The notes below the pieces were generated by a model. That model ran no database searches, was not told the origin of the DNA, and worked only from the letters and a program-made list of their open reading frames with translations. 64,000 nt of DNA, taken from Dendrocalamus latiflorus (Eukaryota; Streptophyta; Magnoliopsida; Poales; Poaceae). Positions within the stretch are counted from its first letter, which is position 1, and each line of letters begins with the position of its first letter. The stretch covers positions 12,556,433 to 12,620,432 of the forward strand of contig CM029622.1 in the NCBI GenBank assembly GCA_017311315.1, read 5' to 3'. The position numbers and the translations under genes are program-made. Below, one piece after another: positions 10,088 through 20,795 of the stretch.

Positions 10088-12060
10088 AAAGTTGCTGTCA
10101 GTCAATGACGGTGTGACCAACCGGAAGGCGGTCTGACCGCAGGTCTGGTGTGATTAGATTTTGGTTGGTGGTCGAACCACCAGTATGGTGTGACTGGTTT
10201 GTAGTTGGCGGTTGTTTTTTCCAAAGAGATGTTTTTTGGGTGTTCGATCTGAGCGGTCAAACTGGCCATGGGGGCGGCCTGATTGACAGCTCAATGGCGA
10301 TCAGACCGGTTTTGTCTAAAGGTACCTGATAAGTTTTGGATATTTATGAGAAATAATCATGGTTTGAGCTTTGGACTCCTAGGTTATTTCATTCATGGTG
10401 TATGAAGTATGTTGAACTACTATAGGTCAAGTTATGAAGAACTTACATCAAGTATATTTGGACTTGTGTTGGTCAAGTTATGAAGAACCTGTGACTGGAA
10501 ATGATTTTTTGATTATTGATGTGTAGCTTGGAGGCAACCATAGTCGATGATATGAGCTAGGACTAAGCTAGAGTATGAACCTGAGGTATGGTAAAGGAAA
10601 TCGAGCGAGATAGTTTAGCTCAAGCAAAACATAGGGAAAGCTAGGGATGTTAAAAAGAAGAATCGAGTAATGATTTATTGATGGGTGTGGTCGGTGCAAG
10701 TGAGGCATAATCAAGGGAACTGACATAGAGAGACTTACCCATGCGTGAACCATTGGTGAATCTACACGTTGCAAGCATGGAGATTACTTGCAAAGGAGGA
10801 TATAACCATAGACTAGGCTCGGGGAAGAGGTGGGGTCCATGGTCAAAGCGAGAGTATTTTGGCAGGAAGCCAAAATACTGAAAAAGGATGATAGGATCAA
10901 AACCGTAGCGCTTGGAGTGTGTTGGAAGTGCGGTTTACGTCAAGGAGATGCTGAGGAGGCTAACTGGATAGGAAGCTTGCTCTTTATGGGCTTATGCATT
11001 TTGAGAAGTACGCATAAGTTATGTATGCGTGTAAAATCCTATGTGTGTGTGTGTGATTAATGGGTTTTCTGATTGTGCTAATTGATAATATCCATTAGGG
11101 TTAAATGTAGACTGGTTGCTCCATCTATATGAGTGAAAGGGGTTAGAGGCATGTGGCTAACCAATTAACCATCTATTCATTAGCGTTTGGGAAAAAGACT
11201 TCCTTGTTGTGGAAGCTTTGAGTGAGTACTCTTGTCAGAGCTCTGTCCTCTAGGATAGAGCGGTTGTAAAACCTTCATCTACAAGTTGTACTATATCAAT
11301 CTTATTCATCCTACATGGTATATATGTTCTTACTCTTATTAATTTTGCACTTATTTTGGTTGGTGTTTTACCCTATCTCCTTCACTCTTGATATGATCTT
11401 GCTGAGTTCCAAGTTTATGCAAGTGATGGAGATACCTCATGAGGATCATATTAAATCCATCTAGGGACCAGCTATAGCAAAATCTTAAAAACTGCCTGAT
11501 TTAGTTCTATTTAGAGTCATTCTAGTGATATCTTGCTATGACATGTGAAAACCCATCTAGAGCCATCTTGTCGATCCTCAACCTACGAGCAAGTCATATC
11601 CGAAGTGCTTGAGTTTTGCTCGATTTTGGTACAATCTTATTTATTTTGAGAAAATGTTAGAACTTTTCTTAAGATCCATGCGATCCTTTGATGTATTAGA
11701 TTTATGAGATCCTCAGCAAAGTATGTGTAAAATTTTAAATAATTTGGATTTGTATCTTGGAGATTGTATCATTTTTTGTTTTGGCTCGAGCTGATTTTCA
11801 GTTCTAAGAAGAGGGGTGCGGTCAGACCGCTCTTAGGCCTACGGCCTAATAGGAGGCCAGTCAGAACGGTCATCTCTGGTGGTCAGACCGCTTGGCTGGT
11901 CCAACTGCTCTCTCATAGTGGTCTAACAGTCCAGAGAAGTTGAACTCTATTTACTTCTGCACTTTTGTGAGTTGCAAATATGATCTTCGTAACTTCCAGT
12001 AGCTGGTAGAGCGAAAGTTTTGGAATACCATTTGAGAGGTTGAATTTGAAGACATCATTC
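10088..12060 (+). mobile_element. Degenerate LTR-retrotransposon sequence (LTR-like)
   Basis: There is no coding capacity. It contains GCGGTCTGACCGC (about 10130) and GGTCAGACCGCTC (about 11822), shared with the solo LTRs at 3.2-7.7 kb. It also has a TCTGTCCTCTAGGATAGAG block followed by GGTTGTAAAACCTTC (11250-11275), of a kind found in grass LTRs. Ends and duplications were not found, so boundaries and orientation are approximate. Confidence 0.4.
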
Positions 12061-12831
12061 ATTCCTCTCTGATTGCCATATTGGGTCCAACAATATGCTT
12101 CTAATTTTCAAATTGAAAAGATTTTTTCCCAATTAAAAATTCCACTGAGGTTCTAATAAATTTAGCTTTTGCCACATTTTGACAAAAAAATTGGCTAGTC
12201 GAAAAAAAAACCTTGTATATCAGCATTGCAATTAATTTGTACTAGTAACTATTGATTTATTACTACCATATATTAATGGGAATTACTACTAGTGTTCAAG
12301 TGTTTTTTTGGATTGAGCACTTGAATTTCTCACCGCAGGTTTTTTCCTTGTGATTCGTGCTCCACCTCCCTCTCTGGCTCTGACGATAGCTCCGGTGGCG
12401 GCTCCGGCAAGTTAGGGTTTGGGTTTGAGTTAGGTTCACGGGAGCCCCTGGATTTAGAAGGAGGTAGAGGGTGGTCGTAGACCAGCGGTGAGGGAATAAG
12501 GCAGTGGCGATGGTGCTTCGGCCATAGGCCAGAACAGGGCGGTAGACGGTGGAAGTCAGTGGGTGCAACAAGGACAAGTGGTTAGCAGGTGGCGGAAGGC
12601 GGCAGTGGTAGCCACCGGAGACAAGAAAGGAGGAAGATGTGAGGGGATTTTGCCGGATAGGAAGAAGAAGGTGGGGGTGCCATGAGCTTGCCAGAGAGAG
12701 GAAGAAAGGTAGCGTGGGAGGGAGAGGTGGGAGTGGTGGTGGTGGAGGCTCGTCAGTAGGCAACGCTGGCGTCAGGGACAGCAATGGCGCGGTGGCAAGG
12801 GGTGGCATGGTGTGGCGATGGCCTGTGGGGT
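12061..12831. other. Gene-free spacer, GC-rich in its second half
   Basis: 12061-12290 is AT-rich without signal. 12340-12831 is GC-rich; its 170-codon minus-strand frame (12808-12296) is compositionally proline/serine-rich with no domain. The CACTA insertion starts at 12832. Confidence 0.4.
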
Positions 12832-13175
12832 CACTACTACAGAAAGCCTAATACTAGACGGCCATTCACAGACAGTTTGACAAAACCGTCTGTGACTGAC
12901 ACTAACACAGACGGTTTTAATTTGGACACCGTCTGTATTGGCGGCGTCGGGGAAAAGGAGTATCACAGACAGTTCTTACCGATGAACCGTCTGTGATACT
13001 AAAGTATCACAGACGGTCTGTATTAAAAACCGTCTGTGATAATCCCAGATTATCACAGACGGTTTTTAATAAAAAACCGTCTGTGATAAGCTGGTTATCA
13101 CAGACGGTTGTTAATAAAAAACCGTCTGTGATAATTCACAGACGGTTTTTAATTAAAAACCGTCTGTGATAATGG
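12832..13175 (+). repeat. CACTA terminal repeat and palindromic subterminal repeats
   Basis: After the terminus, the motif ACAGACGGTT and its complement AACCGTCTGTGAT alternate at least ten times. Several pairs form compact hairpins around AT-rich loops such as TTTAATAAAA (13011-13040, 13055-13090, 13098-13133, 13137-13172). In En/Spm elements comparable subterminal motifs bind the TNPA-type protein and are needed for excision. Confidence 0.9.
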
Positions 13176-13595
13176 CACTGGGCATTTATTGCGCTGCTCA
13201 GACCGCATTTGTCTTCATTTCGATCCAGATCTAGCCGCTGCTGCGCACTCTTTCGCTCAGGAAGCAAGCTAGGCGATTTCAGGCCTGTTAATTTGGTGGG
13301 AGGAGGCAGATATTGAGCTTTGAAGATTCATACTTTCCGGGTTGCTCTAGATATGGTTAGTAATGAATTTTATTTTTTCGTTGCATGCATTACAATTTAG
13401 ATCTAAGTAATTGGTGAGTGTTATTAATTGAAGATGGTTTGCAAAATTGTTGGTTATATAATAGTTGTTGTGTTTATAATATGAATTGAGCTAGCAAATT
13501 AAGCCTCAATATAATACATGTGGCCGGTATATATGTAGTAACAATTAGTTAATTTAATTTTTAATACTAAGTTATTATATATGTACGTAACGTAG

Positions 13596-15660
13596 GACCG
13601 AAGCTGAATGTATGCCGCGAGCCGTGTGAGTGAAGAGTACATTAATGGCGTATCTACTTTTACAAGAGCTGCCGAGGAGGATATGTTGAATAAGGGGGGT
13701 GGAATATATGTACTGTCCATGCACTGACTGCGAGAATTTAAAGATGTTTAAGAACCTAGGGCAAATTGAAGCGCACTTGATTCGGAGGGGTTTCAAAAAG
13801 GGTTATACGTGTTGGACCAGTCATGGCGTAGTGAATGATCAAATACCACCGGATGGCATCGCCGGTGAAGTGAATGATATGCCGCCGGATGACATCGCCG
13901 GTGAAGTGAATGACATGCCGCTGGATGATGTCGATTGTCGTTCGGATTCGGATAGGATGCACGATGATAATCTGGATCAGATGCTTCGCGATGTAGAAGA
14001 GAACTATGATGAGAGAGAGTATGTTAAATTCTAGGGCTTGATGGAGGATTCGGAGAAACCTTTGTTCACGTGCTTGAACTGTTGAAATTGAAGGCAAGCA
14101 ACGGTTGGTCCGATAAAAGTTTCACGGCGCTGCTAGGTCTTTTAGCGGACATGCTTCCGGAGGGAAATGAGTTGCCTAAAACCACGTATAAAGCCAAGGA
14201 GGTTCTTTGTCCGTTGGGAATGGAAGTAGAAAGAATACATGCATGTCCGAACGACTGTATCCTCTACCGTAAAGAGTATGCAAACATGCATGTATGTCCG
14301 GTGTGCAACGCATCCCGATACAAACGTAACAATCAATCATATGATGGCGAGGGAACAGAGGCGAAGAAAGGACCTCTTGCTAAGGTGGCATGGTATTTTC
14401 CTATAATTCCCCGTTTGAAAAGGTTTTTTGCAAATCCAAAGGAGGCAAAACTGCTGCGTTGGCACTCGGAGGAGCGCAAGAAAGATGGAATGCTAAGACA
14501 CATTGCTGATTCCGCGCAGTGGAGAAACATCGATAGGAGTATATTTTGCTGTCGATACTTATCTTAGGGCCAAAACAACCTGGGAATGATATTGATGTGT
14601 TCCTAGCACCGTTGGTGGAAAATCTAAAAGTACTGTGGAACGAAGGGGCACATGTATGGGATGCATACAAACGAGAGAACTTCACTCTGCGCTCCTTATT
14701 GTTCTGCACCATAAATGATTATCCTGCCCTTGGTAACCTATCGGGCCATAGTACAAAAGGTGCCAAAGCTTGTACTCACTGTTTAGATGGTACCCAGAGT
14801 GTGTGGCTGAAACACTCACGCAAAACCGTCTACATGCGTCACCGCCGGTTCCTTCGGAGGGCTCACCCATACTGCAAGATGAAGAAACAATTTGACGGAG
14901 AGAAGGAAGACGGTTCAGCTCCAAAGCATTTAAGGGGACACGAGGTTTATGATATGGTTAAGGATTTAGATGTTGTCCTCAGAAAGGGACGTAAATTGAG
15001 GGCTCATGAGAAGAACACCTAGAAGAATAGATCAATATTTTGGGACTTACCTTATTGAGAGTACCTAGATGTTCGACACTACATCGACGTCATGCACGTA
15101 GAAACGAATGTATGCGACAGCTTGATTGGTCTCTTACTGAACATTCGTGATAAAACAAAGGACGGCGTCAACGCACAGCTTGACTTGGCTGATATGGACA
15201 TCAGGCCTGAGTTAGCACCGACATGCACTGATAATGGACGAACGGACCTTCCCCCTGCGTGTTACACTCTGTTCAAGGCTAAGAAAACAGAACTGTGCCA
15301 GTGCTTGCATGGTGTCAAAGTTCCGTCTGGTTACTCCGGCAAGGTGAAGAAACTTGTTTCGATGCAAGATTTGAAGTTAAATGGCATGAAGTATCATGAT
15401 TGTCATGTGCTGATGACACAGATGCTCCCTATTGCAATTAGAAATATTTTGCCGATCAAAGTCCGAGAGACAATCATGAGGCTATGTTATTTCTTTAACA
15501 CAATTGTTCAGAAGGTCATCGATCCCGAAGGACTAGATGCTCTGCAGGACGAGGTGGTGATGACTTTATGTCACCTTGAAATGTATTTCCCTCCTTCGTT
15601 TTTCGATATCATGGTCCATCTCATTATCGTGCTCTTGCAGGAAGAGCTGAGTTTTGAATC
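13596..15660 (+). pseudogene. CACTA TNP2-type transposase (broken, C-terminus deleted)
   Basis: The transposase-associated domain starts near 13596 (DRS, then a TGA at 13605-13607 where tryptophan is expected, then MYAASRVSEEYINGV). It shifts frame near 13695 to MYCPCTDCENLKMF. Further breaks are the TAG after YVKF (14032-14034), a stop after 14564 and a stop after EKNT (15020-15022). Core tnp2 motifs are LKLKASNGWSDKSF, CPNDCILYRKE, LRWHSEERKKDGM and IDVMHVETNVCDSL. DUF4218 follows (DCHVLMTQMLPIAIRNILP, TLCHLEMYFPPSFFDIM) but stops at about 15645. DUF4216 is absent and the sequence runs directly into the TNPA-like gene, so an internal deletion fused the two genes. Confidence 0.88.
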
Positions 15661-17700
15661 TACCCTGTGATCATTCCAAGGAAAAGGGGAAAATGATATG
15701 CTCTCCGTGGCCCTGGGAAACAAGGAGCACCTGGGCCGTACGAGAGGCCTTGGGCTTTACGTTCCTTGGAAACATGGTTTCCAAGATGACTCCGAAATGT
15801 ATCGGCGTAGGAAGAGAACCAAAGCCGAGCGTGCGGGGTGGCTACGAGAAGAGATCAAGGCATCTCTTAGAGAGGAGCTAATGAGTTCGCTGGCTGATGT
15901 AGTCAGAGATGAGGTGCGGAAGCATACAGAAAATCAGCAGGCCGCCGCTCCTGTGCTAGCTAGCCCGCACAACCGTCCGAGTAGTTGCGCGTCCAATCCG
16001 ACGGAAAGCGAGGCCAGATTTCCTGTGGACAACATCCAGGTAATAATTATTATCTCTCGAATGTTTGCTCCATTGATAGGCCTATCGGAGTAGCTAATTT
16101 TGTATCGTTATGTAGGAGCCTACGAAGTGCAGGCTCCAAGTGAGATGTGCCTCCGTTCCCTTGTACGCTGCTTGGGGCCAGGCATATCAGTCTGGTATCG
16201 GGGCCATGGTGCATGGTCAACCTTTAGCGCCAGGCTACGCAAAGGTTAATGTGGATAGTGTGCATGCCAATTTTGAGGTCGTCCCGCTACCGAAGGCCCC
16301 CAACGACGAGATCGTGACTCTAGGGCAGACCATTGGAACATTCATCCAATGGCCCAAAAGCGACATCTCTTTGGAGGCTTCTTCACCGGTGGCCGGACCA
16401 AAAGGGCAGCGCGAACCAGAGCTAAATGCACTGGTGCTATCTCCACAAGGGCAGTGTGAAGCAGAGCTACCTGCACCGGTGCTATTTGCACGGGTGTTAT
16501 TCTCGCCAAAGCAACTTGCACCGGTGCTACCATTACAGTTGACTACCATAAAGTCGACCAACAGTCGAGGCAGTGGTCAGGGCAAATCAAAGACGAAGGA
16601 TGATGACGATATCCCGTACCTGCCATTGGCCCGTAAATTCGTGCTAGGCGAGCCGATGATATTCCCGGAAGAGCACCTCGTAACCCTAGGACTTGGTTGC
16701 CAAACATTACACGCTTGGTATATGGAACAACCCAATAGGCCAGAGGCAGAACGACACTCAAGTATCACTGTCAAATTCAAGCGGGAACATTTCCAGCACG
16801 AAGTTCAGGAATGTGTCTTCGTGGTGACCTTTGACGATATATTTGGTCTTTTCACGCTCAACGCTCTCGACGCCTCACTCGTTCGATGCTGGACGCTGTA
16901 AGTCTATACAATCACAGTCTCTGTTCACGTAATACCGATTGGTTTCCTGGACCCACGCTTAGTCGCCATTGATACCATCAACGAGGATGCATCCTTCGCC
17001 GAGAACTATATTACAACAACACTGTTGACTCATCACGATAAGGAATTTGTTCTTATGCCATACAATGAGCAATTCCACTGGATTTTAATTGTAATTATAC
17101 TAAAATAGAACAAGTCTATATGCCTTGATTCTCTAAATAAGAACAAATCCAAGTACACAGCTATCGCCCAAATACTCGATAGGTAAGTACATTGTACATT
17201 GTACTCTTTCTTTCCTTCCGAATGACTAATCTAACTTTTTCGAATAACAAAGGTCGTTCGTCACATACGTTCAACAAACACGTGGCTCGACGACAGGGGC
17301 CAAGCCCTTGAAACATGCTCGTAATTTTCAGGTATTTGCTAGCTACACATTAATTAATCCTATACAACACTTAGCAGTAATGCCTTTTGATTTAACACAT
17401 TCTATTTTTTGCAGTACCACCAGCAGCAGCCGGGCAACACGTGTAGATTCTACGTGTGCCACCATATGAGACTACTCCTCGATTCCTCAAGATCACCAAT
17501 TCTAAGGTTTGTCAACCTTCCCACATTTATTTCATACTTGTCAGGTTATATATGTACGCGCGTTGATATTCCTATCGACAGGCTGCGCCCATCTCTACAT
17601 CTGCATTGAAACAGCCGGACTTTGCACAAATTCGAGGAGAGTTCACTTGGTTTTTGTGGACTAAAGTTGTAAGATCAGATGGAGAGTTCCACTACGAATA
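15660..17700 (+). pseudogene. CACTA second gene: TNPA-like (Transposase_24) C-terminus, DUF8039-like, Ulp1/C48-type peptidase domain
   Basis: The frame from 15698 carries GNKEHLGRTRGLGLYVPWKH and a basic helical stretch (YRRRKRTKAERAGWLREE), typical of the plant Ptta/En/Spm transposase family. A likely intron (GTAATAATT at about 16039 to TATGTAG at about 16114) leads to a DUF8039-like part (GAMVHGQPLAPGYAKVNVD). The 253-codon exon ends at WTL before GTAAGTC (about 16900). Later exons carry C48 peptidase landmarks: FHWILIVI (His, about 17070), CLDSLNKNK (Asp, about 17125), and QQQPGNTCRFYVC (Gln and Cys, about 17420-17460). The end is near GEFHYE and a TAA close to 17700. A stop (AAATAG near 17105) and the lost N-terminus make it non-functional as read. 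Confidence 0.78.
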
Positions 17701-17794
17701 ATGATTTTTTATTGCTCTTATCACTCCGGAATCGAGGTCTCGCGAAAGGAACGGATCCATGATCAACGAACTTGTTGGCTGTACAAGCAATACT

Positions 17795-17911
17795 TGAATG
17801 TCAATCATGCACCATCGCACATGAGTTTCTGTTACTTTGTAATCTCTCATACAAATATGCCAAAAATGACAAGTCGCAACAAAAACCATAAGTTTTAGCC
17901 AAAAAGAACAG
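17795..17911 (-). mobile_element. MITE-like element, family copy 3 (partial)
   Basis: On the minus strand this reads TTCTTTTTGGCTAAAACTTATGG, then GAGAGATTACAAAGTAACAG and AAACTCATGTGCG, matching the left half of copy 1 at 1265-1375. The other half is missing or not recognisable, and it abuts the 3' side of the CACTA remnant. Confidence 0.55.
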
Positions 17912-18023
17912 GCGTCTTTCTTGTGTTCGTGAGCTTCTTGCTTCCAGCTTGTTCTGCCGAGCACCAGGTTCCGCCGAGCGAGTGTTTCTTCATCGGATCA
18001 GCTGACAGGACCCACCCGACGGC

Positions 18024-18700
18024 GTGGCTTCTCCTAGAAGCATGGCCCCAGTAGGTGGCACGATTCCCTACGCCGGCACAGCCCCAACTGGTGGCGTGCT
18101 CCCTCATGGCGGCGCCCTCCCTCCCAGCAACGCGGTTTGCCTCGGCGGCACGGTTCCCCCCTGCGGCCCAGCTTCCCTGATGATGCGGCTTCCCACTGCT
18201 GCGGCGCAGCTTGCGTCGGCTGCATGGCTTCCTCCGACCAGGGGCGGACCTAGGACTAAAATTGAGTGGGGGCATGCTGCTACGCGTAGCTGAGAAGGCA
18301 TTGTCGGCCTGCCGTCCTGCCAGCTGCCGCACTGGGCCACTGGGGGCCTGCTGAGTTGCGGACTGGGGGCCATATGGATTAAATCCCAGGAGGTATACAT
18401 GATTAACAAAATTGAGTGGGGGCCAAGGCCCCCACTACTTATACTCTGCGTCCGCCCCTGCCTCCGACGATGCAACTTTGGTGTGCATATGAAATTGAAA
18501 GTGACGATGATGGTGTTAGACCTACACTTGATCCTTGCTTTCATAATGCATATGATTCTGCGAAGAGACACTAGTTAGAGATACTAGTGAAGGGTGCAGA
18601 GATGCTGAATGCAGTTCTCAGGCAAATTGGGCGTGCTAGGGAGACTAATATGATGCGGTTAAATTGGCGAAATGTTGACCGAGATATTTTGTTGGAGTGA
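18024..18700 (+). pseudogene. Unidentified coding-like fragment, split by a hAT-type MITE
   Basis: I do not recognise this sequence. The frame opens with MASPRSMAPVGG at 18024 and is Pro/Gly/Ala-rich. If the MITE (18239-18460) and one copy of its duplication are removed, the frame continues at once into MQLWCAYEIESDDDG...AYDSAKRH. It then meets one TAG, and reads on as LEILVKGAEMLNAV...NVDRDILLE to a stop at 18700. The second half has normal protein composition; the first is low-complexity. It could be a captured or decayed host exon, or chance. No neighbour suggests a function. Confidence 0.3.
18239..18460. mobile_element. hAT-type MITE with 8-bp target-site duplication
   Basis: 222 bp with perfect 11-bp terminal inverted repeats CAGGGGCGGAC / GTCCGCCCCTG. 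It is flanked by the perfect 8-bp duplication CCTCCGAC (18231-18238 and 18461-18468). TSD length and end type fit the hAT superfamily. It has no coding capacity. The left third and right third both contain an AAAATTGAGTGGGGGC block. Confidence 0.92.
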
Positions 18701-19514
18701 GTTGTTCTTCATCCATGTTCATTTTCTCCTTTTGTTTTCAGCAGTAATCCGTGAAAAACCTGTATCTTTGAATCTGGGTGTGGTTGTTGGTTGAGTCCTG
18801 TGTGGATGGGGTGCAGATCCCCTAAATTTAATTTGCTACTGAACTCCACCGGGTTTATGGCGCATAGCACAGTTGCACTTCTTGTCCCCAGCTGCTGTTG
18901 TCCCAGCGATGGCAAATAATAGAACAACATTCATTTCTCAGTGGCACGGAGAAATTCGAGAGCAAAATGATCTTTTCTTCATGGCTTACGGACGGCTTGG
19001 ATGGAGTGTTCACAGCGATGTCATATTACGAAGAAAATTTGAAACCAGATTGTATACCGTGTATATCATGAACTAGAAGGGACTAATTCGAGACCTCATT
19101 TACCTTTTTGAATTCCGAGGGATGCTTTAGGAATTCATAGGAACGTTTACTAGTTACATGCTCGTAAGTTTAGTCGTTTTCGGTGATACGTCCAAATCCA
19201 GTAGCGCGCGAAAACTAGCACCACTGCAGTAGCCTGGTGTACACACGCCGCCTACTTGCCGTCGGCGAGGTCTTCCGTGCCCACGGCGCACGGGCCCCCT
19301 TCAACATGCGGTCAGGTGGCGCGCCAACCACTCACGTACGAGTTGCCACTAAACTATGCTGTGCATATCTTTTTCGTAAGATGCTTGGAGCGCGAACCAA
19401 CATAGCAACGGCCGGTACGTGCGTGCCGCCGCCGAACGCTAAGTGGGGATCATGTATGCACCAGCCAGCATGTTTGACTGCAAGCTCGACCGCGATGTCC
19501 ATGCGTACGTACGA
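18701..19514. other. Spacer upstream of the zinc-finger gene; no supported gene
   Basis: A 67-codon frame (18873-19076) follows a splice-acceptor-like TTGTCCCCAG near 18880 and might be a gene remnant. I cannot identify it. 19077-19514 shows no coding signal. Confidence 0.35.
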
Positions 19515-19524
19515 TTTCTTCTCA

Positions 19525-19705
19525 GTGTTTTAAATCTCCGGTTATGACGTTTAGCGGATAACTTCTCAAACAGCTAATAGCGGAGCTAAATGAGGCTATA
19601 GCGGGCTATAACGGCTAAATTATACATGGACTTAAATAGCTTCATCTATCTAAAACAGCTATAGCGGGATATAGCGGCAGCTATAGCCGGAGATTTAAAA
19701 CTATG
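19525..19705. mobile_element. Mutator-type MITE with 10-bp target-site duplication, in the zinc-finger gene promoter
   Basis: A 181-bp element with inverted ends containing TTTTAAATCTCCGG (left, about 19528) and CCGGAGATTTAAAA (right, ending 19700). It is flanked by the perfect duplication TTTCTTCTCA (19515-19524 and 19706-19715). Internal GCTATAGCGG motifs repeat in both orientations. A 9-10-bp TSD is typical of Mutator-like elements. It ends about 43 bp upstream of the TATA box of the C2H2 gene. Confidence 0.82.
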
Positions 19706-19747
19706 TTTCTTCTCACGACATTGCTTTCCCACCGCCTTCCCTGTCCC

Positions 19748-19756
19748 TATATATAG
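19748..19756 (+). promoter_or_regulatory. TATA box of the C2H2 zinc-finger gene
   Basis: TATATATAG sits 131 bp upstream of the first ATG. Transcription would start near 19780, giving a 5' leader of about 100 nt. Confidence 0.7.
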
Positions 19757-19878
19757 CAGCGCGCGGCGAGCTCCTCCTCCCCCAACTCCAAATCGTCCGA
19801 TCGATTGCCCAGCGCGCGGCGACGTGATTAGGAACAGAAAGTCCAAGAACACCAGCGTTTGAGAGCTAGCTAGCTACC

Positions 19879-20490
19879 ATGGTCGCCGCCATGGAGGCTC
19901 TCCTTGACCCGACCGCGCTCTCCCTCTCCCTCCCCACGCCGGCGCTGAGGAAGGAGGACTACTTCGCCATCTGCTTTGCCGCTCTCGCCGGCACCGGCGG
20001 GGCTGGGCAGGGGGAGGAGAGCGCCATCAGCAAGTGGTGCCCGCGCCCCGCGCCGGCGCAGGACCTCCGCTTCCGGTGCTCGGTCTGCGGGAAGGCGTTC
20101 GCTTCGTACCAGGCGCTCGGTGGGCACAAGTCCAGCCACCGCAAACTGCCCACGGGGGAGCAGCAGCTCTACGCCGCCGCCGCGCAGGCATCCACGGGTG
20201 ACTCGGAGGAGATGGCATCGTCGGGCGGGAGCAACGGGCCGCACCGGTGCACCATCTGCAGGAGGAGCTTCGCAACGGGGCAAGCGCTCGGCGGGCACAA
20301 GCGCTGCCACTACTGGGGCGACATGTCGGTGTCGGTGTCCATCTCGGCGTCGGCGTCAGGGTCGTCGGCTGTGAGGAACTTCGACCTGAACCTGATGCCG
20401 GTGCCGGAGAACGCTTGGTTGAAGAGGTGGGCGGCGGAGGAGGAGGTGCAGAGCCCACTGCCGGCCAAGAAGCTCAGGATGTCAAATTAA
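19879..20490 (+). CDS. C2H2 zinc-finger protein, two-finger ZAT/C1-2i type, probable EAR repressor
   Basis: A complete intronless frame of 203 codons. It has two plant-type C2H2 fingers with the QALGGH signature: finger 1 at residues 66-87 (Cys67, Cys70, His83, His87) and finger 2 at 123-144 (Cys124, Cys127, His140, His144). The 36-residue linker is typical of DNA-binding ZAT-like factors. Two repression motifs are visible: LSLSL (residues 14-18) and DLNL (169-172). The C-terminus ends in a basic KKLR. EDYFAICFAALA (26-37) resembles the conserved N-terminal box of the subfamily. Family members are nuclear regulators, often of stress responses; a specific role is not inferable here. The ATG at 19879 is chosen as the first in frame; a second ATG at 19891 has an equally good context. 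A TATA box at 19748 supports expression. All key residues are present. Confidence 0.95.
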   Translation: MVAAMEALLDPTALSLSLPTPALRKEDYFAICFAALAGTGGAGQGEESAISKWCPRPAPAQDLRFRCSVCGKAFASYQALGGHKSSHRKLPTGEQQLYAAAAQASTGDSEEMASSGGSNGPHRCTICRRSFATGQALGGHKRCHYWGDMSVSVSISASASGSSAVRNFDLNLMPVPENAWLKRWAAEEEVQSPLPAKKLRMSN

Positions 20491-20495
20491 GCTGT

Positions 20496-20580
20496 GTGTA
20501 TATAAATGTATATGTGTATGTATGTATATGTATATATACATATGTTTGTGTGTTTATACATATATATACATACACACATG
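20496..20580. repeat. TA/TG-rich microsatellite in the 3' region of the zinc-finger gene
   Basis: Alternating TATATG, TGTATG and TATACA units directly after the stop codon, probably within the 3' UTR. It overlaps the left edge of the inverted-repeat region that follows. Confidence 0.7.
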
Positions 20581-20795
20581 ATTGCGTTATTCTGCACCTG
20601 CACACACTGTGCATGCAGAAAAATTACTATCGTATGTGAATGAAGTTACTATTAATACATGTAAAGTTACTGCCAATTGTGTAGTATATCTGACAGTAAC
20701 TCTACATGTGTTTGATAGTAACTTTACTCGCATGTATGGTAGTAACTTTCTGACACGTATTTTACACGTAAGTGCAGAATAGTGTATGTATGTAG
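20567..20795. mobile_element. Possible palindromic MITE downstream of the zinc-finger gene
   Basis: The left end contains TTATTCTGCACCTGC and the complement of the right end contains CTATTCTGCACTTAC, with CATACA-type flanks on both sides. Between them GTAACTTTAC / GTAAAGTTAC motifs repeat in both orientations. A clear TSD was not found. Confidence 0.45.

Larger units (their letters stand above)
12832..17700 (+). mobile_element. CACTA element with TNP2 remnant and TNPA/C48-peptidase gene; right end not found
   Basis: The left end CACTACTACAGAAAGCC starts at 12832 (preceding bases GGT) and is followed by strong subterminal repeats to about 13175. Coding then runs through the transposase-associated domain, tnp2 and part of DUF4218 (to about 15650), and then a TNPA-like protein with DUF8039-like and Ulp1-type peptidase parts (to 17700). 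No GTAGTAGTG right end is visible before unrelated sequence starts near 17790, so the 3' terminus was lost. Confidence 0.88.

Noticed and set aside
12279..12293. TTACTACTAGTG, a possible CACTA right end
   Set aside because: No subterminal repeats inside it and no matching left end; the next bona fide terminus is at 12832.
12296..12808. 170-codon proline-rich frame on the minus strand
   Set aside because: Compositional; no signal peptide, repeat period or domain that would support a gene.
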